Source: Bremerella alba
GTDB lineage: Bacteria > Planctomycetota > Planctomycetia > Pirellulales > Pirellulaceae
NCBI RefSeq assembly: GCF_013618625.1
Contig: NZ_JABRWO010000001.1
Location: forward strand, 496,001 to 560,000
DNA: 64,000 nucleotides
Reading direction: 5' to 3'
Shown here: piece after piece, positions 54,056 through 61,576 of the stretch
Position numbering within the stretch: the first letter of the stretch is position 1
Layout of the letters: the number at the start of each line of letters is the position of its first letter
The notes under the pieces: model-generated
The model's database searches: none
What the model was told of the DNA's origin: nothing
The model's input: the letters and a program-made list of their open reading frames with translations, nothing else
Translations under genes and position numbers: made by a program

Positions 54056-54091
54056 AAAAAAGGCCGCGTGAACGACGATGTTCACACGACC
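54056..54091 (-). terminator. Rho-independent terminator of the 1659-residue protein gene
   Basis: On the minus strand GGTCGTGTGAAC (54091-54080), a 6-nt loop, and GTTCACGCGGCC (54073-54062) form a stem with two internal mismatches, then TTTTTT (54061-54056). It lies 38 bases after the stop codon. Confidence 0.88.
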
Positions 54092-54129
54092 TTGACTCAG
54101 CCGAACGCGCCACCCAACAGGGTGGACTG

Positions 54130-57100
54130 CTATTTTTTCTTGAGTGTCGAGATGTAATCGACCACATCTACAAGTTCCTGAACCGTCATCAACTTCTGGA
54201 GGTCATTAGGCATGACCGAGAGAGGAAGCTTGCGAATCTCTTCAACTTCATTCTTAGGAATCGTGCGAGTAAGGCCTTCGGCATTGGTAATTGTGATCGA
54301 CTGGGCAGTCTCACTCGTTTTCAAGCCGCTAACGGCGGTACCGCTATCGGTCAGTACGGCCCAGTTTTCGTAGTTATGGCTGATGCCAGCACTCGGATAA
54401 AGAATTGCCTCGAACATTGCTTCACGGCTCAGCTTCGAGCCAATTTCGCTCAGATCAGGTCCGACATCTTTTCCCTGCTTATTCACAATGTGGCACTTGT
54501 TACATGTCCCTTCTGTTGTGAATACCTGCTTGCCGTTATCGGGCGAGCCTTTCATCTTCACCAGTTGATCCATCGGAGGAAGCGGCTTGTTGTCCTTGGA
54601 TGGTGGCTGCGGGAAGATCTCGGCAGCCTGGCGGCGAACGTCATTCCAAACCGCAATCTTGAGGGGCGCGGCTGCGGCCTGCATTAGTTCCGGATCGAGC
54701 TTGCCTGATTTGGCGAGTTCTAACAACTGCTTGGCCGACTTCTCGTTATTGGCCAAGCCCTTCACCGCAGCGCGACGAATTTGCAAGTCGGCCGACGAAT
54801 CATTCAAGGTTCGTCGCAACCAGGCGTTCGCTTGGCCGCTACTACTATTAGAGATGGCCATTGTCAGAGCCAACTTTTGCTCAGGCGTACCAGCGGTCAA
54901 TATCTCCGCAAGCAACTCGTTTTGCCCACGCCGCAGCAGCACATCCGCAGCCGCCACACCGATGGCCGTTTCTGGCTGAGCAATGGCCAGCTCTCGCAAT
55001 TGTCCGTAGTGCTGCTGAAGCTGAAAGCGATCGACCAATTCGACGTACATCGACGTCCCTTCCAACTTGGCGAGCGCCTTTTCCATGGCAGCAGCCGACT
55101 CGACGTTGTTGGCATCGTAGTTCTTCAGCCGTTTGACCGACTCCGAGATGATCATCGCTTCGGCCGCATCGTGTCGCGTTCCGGCGAAAGCCAACGCGGC
55201 GACGGCACTATTCACGCCATCCGCGTTGGGCTGGAAGTCGAGAGCTCGGAAGTATCGAGCCAAGTGATCGGCCGAATTTTTAGGATCTTCGATGATCGAT
55301 GCCAGCAGCTTGGGCGTCTGTGTGGCACGGCTCCGCCACACGATGTCCTTCTCAGCGTCCGTGTCAATCTTGCTATCAATCGCCGACAGGTAGGCCGCCA
55401 GACGGCTATCCCAGTGAAGATCGGCCCCAATGCCGAGGGCTTCCAGATACCAACGATCTTCGCCGTTGTACTGCTTGGCCAGCTGAGCCCATTGCTGGGA
55501 TGCCTTGTCGCTGCCGTCGAAGCGAAGCTCAATCGCGGCGCTACGGAGAACTTGCGAGGACTTGTCATTTAACACTTTCGCCACCACTTCTGTGGCCGGA
55601 ATCTTCAGCTGATGTGCCAAACGCAGGCCCACGATGCGAAGGTCCGGGTTATCGGAAGCCAGTGCAACGTCAACATACTGCTGCCCCTTCCCTTCAATCT
55701 TGCCCAGCAGCCACAGCAGACGAGCTCGCTCTCGAGTATCTTTCGCCGAGTCGTAGGCCGCTTTCAGTGCTGCTTCTGCCTGAGCACCTTGCTTGTGCAA
55801 ATTGGTCCAAGCCATATAGCGTACTGAAAGACATGGGTTGCTGAGAGCATCGATACAACCTTCGACGGTAGTGAAGTCGAATTTCGGCACAATGTACTTC
55901 GAACCTTCTGGAGCAACGCGAAACAAGCGACCACGGTCAAGATCGCGTTGAGCGTGACCACCGACGCCTGGGTCGTACCAGTCGCTTACGAAGATCGATC
56001 CATCCGGAGCCACACACACGTCGGCCGGACGGAACCAATTATCGCGAGCACCGTGCAAGATATCGACCGATTCGGCCGTGAAGCCTGCTCCGTCCTTCTG
56101 AACCGGGTAAGCACGCACAATGCTCGGGCCGGCATCACAATGGATTACTTGATTATGAAAAACCTTGGGCAACAGGCTTCCTTCATAAAAACAAATTCCG
56201 GTGGGCGAACCGGCACCTGTTTGCAGAAGATTGGGCACGACGCCAGGGTCGTTCAAATGCCAATGCTGAAGCGGGACCTCGCTTTCCATGTTGGTACGCG
56301 GATCACGCCAACCGGCACCGGTCATTTCGTCGCGATAGCCATAGTTACCGTACGGCATCACATAATTGATTCGGACGCCGCGATTACCATCGTCGTCGTT
56401 ATCGCTTTGCCATAAGTTGCCCAGCGAGTCGACGGTGACTTCGTAATTGTTACGAAAGTTGTGTCCGAGGACCTCGAACTCACTTCCATCCAGATTGCAA
56501 CGAAATGGCATACCACCTAGGTAAGGTTTGCCATTATCAATCACCTTGTTTCCGGCCAGATCGACCACCACCTTGCCGTTGGCGTCGTGGACATGTTTGC
56601 CGGTATTACCGACGTTCCAGTAAAGTTTTCCGTCGGGTCCAAAGAGGAAGCTGTGGGCGGAGTGGTCGTGCTGAGGCTGGCCGGTGTTGGTGAAGAGAAG
56701 CTCTTTCTTGTCCGGCTTATCATCGCCATTTTCATCGGTAAAGACGAAGATATTCGGTGCAGCAGAAACAATGACCTTGTTTCCTAACACACAAATACCC
56801 ATCGCCGAATCGATGTCGCGACCTTGATAGTAAACCTTTGATTTCTCGGCCACTCCGTCCCCATCTTCATCTTCCAGAATAAGGATCCGATCTCCTTCTT
56901 CGCGGCTGCCGTTGTTGCGGCGATAGTTCATCACATCGCACGCCCAGATGCGTCCGCGGTGATCGATATCAATATTCGTCAGGCTCTTTAAATCTGGCTC
57001 CGAGGCCGTCAATGTTGCTTCCAGACCGGGGTAGACATCAAGATTCGCAACCGCATTTTCAGGCCCACGTCCCGCGATCGCGGCATGTTCCGAAACGTTG

Positions 57101-59109
57101 CCTGGGCTTTCCGAGTAGACGGCAAACTGCACTGAAGTATGATTTCCGCCGTTTTGATTCGCCCCACCGCTGTCGAGACCACCCTTGGCGACCAGGGTTG
57201 TATAACCTTCGGGCAGATCGTATTCGATCAACGAATTGGCGTGCGTGCCGATTCCATTCTCGTAGCGTTTGCCGTCGACGATCAACGGCGTTCCGTCGAC
57301 ATTGCGATTCTTATTGACCTCGCGCCAGTCAGATGTCGCCCTCTTCCAGTTGAGCTCCGTTAGTTTCTTTTCACCGCTAGGACCGACCAGCTTCGGCTCG
57401 ATCCAATCGGCCCAGTCGCAGCTATAGCCGTTCCCGCCGTCCGAGACGACGAGAAACAGCTTCTTGGCCCCTTTCAGGTCGACTTTGATGTCGACCTGAT
57501 GACCGGGAGTCGCGGTCGTAACCACCGGACTCTGGTACAGAGGTTTTACGTTTTTGGACACCTTGGTGGTCGTCGGTTTCCGGGCTTCCTTCTTTTTCGG
57601 CTGCGGCTTGGGCTGTGGAATCAGGCCTTCCATGTCATCCTTGGAAAGAGACTGCGATTCGACCCCGTCTTCCGGGACCTCTTCATGGCTGATCCAAACG
57701 ATGGCATTGAGCACCACTTTGCGGAAGTTGGGCTCGGCCCAATTCCGGTGATAGTGACCACCGGTGAAACCAAAACCGCGGCCACCATCTTCCCGTTCGG
57801 AGGCCCAGGCAACGTGCTGCGGTTGCCCCTTCATCGCTCGCACGTGCTGATTGCCGCTATGGGGGCCATCGGGTCGGCTCAGCGTGCTTTCTGGTGGAAT
57901 AGCAGACAGGATCGGCGTGACGCCAACCATGTCGTCGCGAAACCGCATGTTGTAGTACCACTCGTCGTTGATCTCGAATGGCTTGACACCGTTAGCGACA
58001 GGATGGTCCGGCAGCTTCTTGAACGATGCCGTCCAGTGCGGATTGACGCTCCACCAAGTTTCAAAGTAGCCGCCAATCCAATCGACAAATTTGTCGCCTG
58101 ATTCCCCCTTAGGGATTTCTACGCCGTAGTGAATACATGCCAGACCGACACCTTGGTCCATGAGCTTTTGAAACTCTTCCAAGTGAGCATTCAGCAAGTG
58201 ACGTTCGCCACCGTCGCAGTAGACAACCACCGCGTCAGCGTTGTCGAATGCGGTCGGATCGTCGGGCCAACCTCCTTTGTAGATCGCTGCTTCGAACTGT
58301 GGCATGTTCTCGGTCAGCGCCAACATCAACAATCGGCAACCGGCGACGTGTTCGTGGTCGCCCCAGGCGTGGCTGGGTGTCCCGGGAACGAAGACCACCT
58401 TCTTCTTGCCGTCCTGCAAGGGAAGACGTTTGAGCATGATGTCTTTGAACTGAACCTTCATCGGAGGACCGGCATGCAGTTGGAGAGCTAAGATACCACT
58501 GGTGCGGGCATCTTTTTCTCCTTCGTCGATGACTTCGCTGAAGACTTCGCCGTTGATCTTATGGATCAGATGGTTTCCCTTAGCGATGATGTGATAATCG
58601 TTCCAATCTTCGCTTTTGATTTTGCTTTGAAGCTCAGCCGACGCGGCGAAACGTTCCTTTTTAGGATTCTTGTTACCGTCGTAGACCGTCGTCTTTTCGC
58701 CGCGTTGGGTGAGGATACCGCGGCCGCGTTCTTCGTAGTTAATACCGCTGTAAGTCGTGCCGCTATCAATATCAGCTTGATATCCTTTGGCGACATGGTT
58801 ACCCAGATCAGTCGAACGGTACTGAATGCCGGAGTTGCCACCGACGATGCGATACTTCAGTTTCAGTTCGAAGTCATCGACATTGCCTTGATCCCAAATC
58901 AGAAAGGTGTTTCCCTTGGTGGGATTAGCAGGCGTCGTCGTGCCGGTAATCGCGCCGTCTTCAACGCTCCAAAACTTGTCGATGCCGCTCCAACCGTTGA
59001 GCGTCTTGCCATCAAAAATAGACTTGTAGCCGGCATCGTCCGCCGACGCGATATTCGCTGCGGCGGAAACCATAAAGCCGACCAAGAGCCATGCCAGATG
59101 CTTAATCAT
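54130..59109 (-). CDS. Giant secreted DUF1080-ThuA-NPCBM-propeller-HEAT-cytochrome c protein
   Basis: The product is 1659 residues from ATG with AGGAGA upstream, with a signal peptide (LLVGFMVSAAANIASADD). Domains in order, with approximate residues, are as follows. DUF1080 (30-230; SIFDGKTLNGWSGIDKFW). ThuA (240-490; VVVYCDGGERHLLNAHLEEF). A Lys/Pro linker. NPCBM-like carbohydrate-binding (530-680; GIGTHANSLIEYDLPEGY). A membrane-bound-dehydrogenase-type propeller (700-1110; RIWACDVMNYRRNNG, DGSIFVSDWYDPGVGG). HEAT-like helices (1120-1490). A cytochrome c with CNKCH (1510-1655). This is the PVC-type heme-binding architecture with extra N-terminal domains. Probably binds and oxidises a sugar polymer or derivative. 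Confidence 0.92.
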   Translation of the reverse strand: MIKHLAWLLVGFMVSAAANIASADDAGYKSIFDGKTLNGWSGIDKFWSVEDGAITGTTTPANPTKGNTFLIWDQGNVDDFELKLKYRIVGGNSGIQYRSTDLGNHVAKGYQADIDSGTTYSGINYEERGRGILTQRGEKTTVYDGNKNPKKERFAASAELQSKIKSEDWNDYHIIAKGNHLIHKINGEVFSEVIDEGEKDARTSGILALQLHAGPPMKVQFKDIMLKRLPLQDGKKKVVFVPGTPSHAWGDHEHVAGCRLLMLALTENMPQFEAAIYKGGWPDDPTAFDNADAVVVYCDGGERHLLNAHLEEFQKLMDQGVGLACIHYGVEIPKGESGDKFVDWIGGYFETWWSVNPHWTASFKKLPDHPVANGVKPFEINDEWYYNMRFRDDMVGVTPILSAIPPESTLSRPDGPHSGNQHVRAMKGQPQHVAWASEREDGGRGFGFTGGHYHRNWAEPNFRKVVLNAIVWISHEEVPEDGVESQSLSKDDMEGLIPQPKPQPKKKEARKPTTTKVSKNVKPLYQSPVVTTATPGHQVDIKVDLKGAKKLFLVVSDGGNGYSCDWADWIEPKLVGPSGEKKLTELNWKRATSDWREVNKNRNVDGTPLIVDGKRYENGIGTHANSLIEYDLPEGYTTLVAKGGLDSGGANQNGGNHTSVQFAVYSESPGNVSEHAAIAGRGPENAVANLDVYPGLEATLTASEPDLKSLTNIDIDHRGRIWACDVMNYRRNNGSREEGDRILILEDEDGDGVAEKSKVYYQGRDIDSAMGICVLGNKVIVSAAPNIFVFTDENGDDKPDKKELLFTNTGQPQHDHSAHSFLFGPDGKLYWNVGNTGKHVHDANGKVVVDLAGNKVIDNGKPYLGGMPFRCNLDGSEFEVLGHNFRNNYEVTVDSLGNLWQSDNDDDGNRGVRINYVMPYGNYGYRDEMTGAGWRDPRTNMESEVPLQHWHLNDPGVVPNLLQTGAGSPTGICFYEGSLLPKVFHNQVIHCDAGPSIVRAYPVQKDGAGFTAESVDILHGARDNWFRPADVCVAPDGSIFVSDWYDPGVGGHAQRDLDRGRLFRVAPEGSKYIVPKFDFTTVEGCIDALSNPCLSVRYMAWTNLHKQGAQAEAALKAAYDSAKDTRERARLLWLLGKIEGKGQQYVDVALASDNPDLRIVGLRLAHQLKIPATEVVAKVLNDKSSQVLRSAAIELRFDGSDKASQQWAQLAKQYNGEDRWYLEALGIGADLHWDSRLAAYLSAIDSKIDTDAEKDIVWRSRATQTPKLLASIIEDPKNSADHLARYFRALDFQPNADGVNSAVAALAFAGTRHDAAEAMIISESVKRLKNYDANNVESAAAMEKALAKLEGTSMYVELVDRFQLQQHYGQLRELAIAQPETAIGVAAADVLLRRGQNELLAEILTAGTPEQKLALTMAISNSSSGQANAWLRRTLNDSSADLQIRRAAVKGLANNEKSAKQLLELAKSGKLDPELMQAAAAPLKIAVWNDVRRQAAEIFPQPPSKDNKPLPPMDQLVKMKGSPDNGKQVFTTEGTCNKCHIVNKQGKDVGPDLSEIGSKLSREAMFEAILYPSAGISHNYENWAVLTDSGTAVSGLKTSETAQSITITNAEGLTRTIPKNEVEEIRKLPLSVMPNDLQKLMTVQELVDVVDYISTLKKK

Positions 59110-59320
59110 GAGAGTGAAGTCTCCTGCATTGATAAGGTGAACGGGATGCGTGTCGATAGCCGCGCGGCTTGTAAGAAGCTTACGAATGGGGGAAGCGTTC
59201 GCCAGGTTGGATGGAAGTTTGCCATCTAGGCAATGTCTTCCTGGGGGGCGAACGTGCGGCTGGACACGTGTTAGTTTAGCGGGGAAGAACCGAGAAATGC
59301 ACTAGATCGTACTTATTTCT

Positions 59321-59345
59321 CCGTCCATTTCTTAGAAATGGACGG
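59321..59345. repeat. 25-nt near-spacerless palindrome
   Basis: CCGTCCATTTCT (59321-59332), one T, then AGAAATGGACGG (59334-59345): a perfect 12-bp inverted repeat with one central base. It lies 212 bases upstream of the giant gene start and 45 bases after the terminator of the previous gene. It could be an operator for a dimeric regulator or an RNA hairpin. Confidence 0.7.
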
Positions 59346-59390
59346 CAGTCGGTGTGGCTTAAGGGGCCATACGCTTCCCTACTTGGCAAT

Positions 59391-59425
59391 AAAAAAGACT
59401 CGCCACCGAACCGATGGGCGAGTCT
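59391..59425 (-). terminator. Rho-independent terminator of the beta-propeller gene
   Basis: On the minus strand AGACTCGCC (59425-59417) pairs with GGCGAGTCT (59404-59396), followed by TTTTT (59395-59391). It lies 33 bases after the stop of the 59458 gene. Confidence 0.88.
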
Positions 59426-59457
59426 CTCAAGAACCTTGATTCAATTAAGCGGAATGC

Positions 59458-61149
59458 TTAGTTACCAAATGGATCGTCCATACCGGCTCCGCTATCGGAG
59501 CTACCGAATGGATCGGAGCTGGCACCGCCACCAAATGGATCATTGGAATCACCACCGGAGTTGCCTCCGCCGAACGGATCGCTCGAACCACTACCAAACG
59601 GGTCGGCATTACCGCCGCCGCCACTGGGTGGACCAAACGGATTCGCGTTTCCTCCGCCGCTACCACCGAACGGATCGGCTGCCGGAGTGCCGCCACCACC
59701 GGGCGCAGCAAATGGATCGGCGACTCCACCACCTGGAGCTGCGAAAGGATCGACGGCTGGCTTGTCATCCCCTTTCTTTCCTTCTTCCTTTTTGTCACCC
59801 TCGGGCGCACCTTCTTCGCTCGCAGGTGCCTTCACGTTGACATGCACCATCGGATAGGGGTGCGCGGCCGATCGCAGGACGACGAGTCGCCCTTTCTTCG
59901 TGCCAATGATAACGCGATCGGTTTGGACATTGGTGTAAAAGAAATCGTAGCCAGACAAGTCCAACGTCCCGACCTGAGCACCGGAGTTGATGTCCAGCAC
60001 GACGAGGTTGTTCGTTTGATCAAGGGCGTAAACGTATTGATCGTTGGCAGCCAGAAACTTTTCGACACGCGGTACAAACCACTTCACGCCGCCATCTTCG
60101 ATACTGAGTTTATAGAGCCCGCCTCGCTGCAGCGCGACAAAAACCGAATCGCCAATGGCAATTGCCGAGGTATCGATCGGCTGCCCGCACGAGAACCGCC
60201 ACTGAATGCTACCATCGGTCGCATAGATGCAATAAACGTAGCCAGTCTCGGTCGTAAAGAATAAACGCAAAGGATTTTCAAAGCTTGGAGGTGCGAGGAT
60301 CTGACCGCTGGATTCGATGCGATAGCGAATCAAAGGCCGATCGGCATAGCCAACGTAGAAGTAGTCGCGATCAGTAGCCCAGGCAACCGAAGTCTTAGAT
60401 GCGATCATCGGTTTGTGGATTTTACCGAGGGACTTATAGCGAGGCGTCAGTCGCGGCCCCCCTTTGAAGTCATAGGCAACCACTGTGCCGTCGAGCAGCG
60501 GAACGTAGGTGAAGTCTTCCCCAACGACAGGACCGGCAATCGGAACGCCTTCCAGCTTTCGGTTCCAGACCAACTCGCCGTTGCTACGATAAAGGCAATT
60601 GAGAGCAAAGTCATTGATGGTGAAAACAAACTCATCGTTCGCGTCCGGCGTCGGCTGGGGATATCCGCGACGCCCATACAGCTTCGACCACTCCGTTCGA
60701 CCGGTGCGCCCGTTGATCGCCATCAACATTCCGGCGTTGCTTTGAGCAAGGAAAGTAACTTCAGGAATTTCCAGACGACTGACAACTGGCTTTTCTTTGC
60801 TTTGGTCGAGACGAGCGACATACTGATCGGCCTTGGCCTTGGCGCCAGCTTCGCCCAGTGGTTCTCCGAGGATGCTCAATTCATTAGATGCAAACGTTGC
60901 CGACCGTCCAGCATGCTCCACTTCGAAGACAACCAAAGGGTTTTTCAGGCTGACAACCTGTCGAAAAGTTTCGATCTCGGAACGATGCGGGTCAATCGGC
61001 ATTTGGCCGGTCCACATCTTCTCCAGACCCAATCGCTCCAACTCTAAAGGAGAGAAAGTTCGCGGACCCAACTGAGCTAGGGCCGGGCTCGCAACCAGCA
61101 TTGCCAGGGCAAATAGAGTCAGCCGCGTAACGCATTTCTGAATGTGCAT
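59458..61149 (-). CDS. Secreted PQQ-like beta-propeller protein with DPF/NPF repeat tail
   Basis: The 563-residue product has a signal peptide (LTLFALAMLVASPALAQ). Residues about 125-445 form a quinoprotein-like propeller (MLMAINGRTGRTEWSKLYGR, YRSNGELVWNRKLEG, YCIYATDGSIQWRFSCG). The last 110 residues are low complexity: a charged KKEEGKKGDD stretch followed by about nine DPF or NPF tripeptides in Gly/Ser/Ala-rich sequence, ending DDPFGN. The tail is probably disordered. It ends with a clear terminator and is divergent from the gene at 61577. Cofactor binding is not shown. Confidence 0.88.
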   Translation of the reverse strand: MHIQKCVTRLTLFALAMLVASPALAQLGPRTFSPLELERLGLEKMWTGQMPIDPHRSEIETFRQVVSLKNPLVVFEVEHAGRSATFASNELSILGEPLGEAGAKAKADQYVARLDQSKEKPVVSRLEIPEVTFLAQSNAGMLMAINGRTGRTEWSKLYGRRGYPQPTPDANDEFVFTINDFALNCLYRSNGELVWNRKLEGVPIAGPVVGEDFTYVPLLDGTVVAYDFKGGPRLTPRYKSLGKIHKPMIASKTSVAWATDRDYFYVGYADRPLIRYRIESSGQILAPPSFENPLRLFFTTETGYVYCIYATDGSIQWRFSCGQPIDTSAIAIGDSVFVALQRGGLYKLSIEDGGVKWFVPRVEKFLAANDQYVYALDQTNNLVVLDINSGAQVGTLDLSGYDFFYTNVQTDRVIIGTKKGRLVVLRSAAHPYPMVHVNVKAPASEEGAPEGDKKEEGKKGDDKPAVDPFAAPGGGVADPFAAPGGGGTPAADPFGGSGGGNANPFGPPSGGGGNADPFGSGSSDPFGGGNSGGDSNDPFGGGASSDPFGSSDSGAGMDDPFGN

Positions 61150-61576
61150 AATCGTATCTTGCTTCCTTCGGCCGGCCTGAATTTGGTCCGACTATCGGTG
61201 TGGAAACTATTGCCAGACAAGGTCCTTCGCCGTCTGAAACCGGCGGCGAGGATGGAATTTAGATTTTAGGTCGAATAGAACGCCAACAATGCGTCCTCTT
61301 CAATCATAACACTCGATTAGGAAATACCTTGCCGAGTTTTTTCATCTTAATTCAGATACCTCCGACCGTCACGTTTTCCCCCAGGATTTCGCTAAAACCT
61401 TGTTTTTCCACGTTTCTAGGGGTTCTGCATCGCCTAGACCCCATCGTCACTGGGCTCTACCATGAACTTTTGCGGGAGGACACTCCACTCTCGTGAGGGG
61501 AAAGCAACGGTCGTCATCAAAGAAACGGGCTGCCCCCTCGCATTAGGGTATCGTATTCAATCACAGTGGATGGTTC
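61150..61576. other. 427-bp divergent spacer
   Basis: This lies between the propeller gene (leftward) and the large unknown gene (rightward) and should hold both promoters. I see a T/C-rich stretch around 61370-61420 but no clear promoter boxes, repeat or small gene. Confidence 0.4.
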
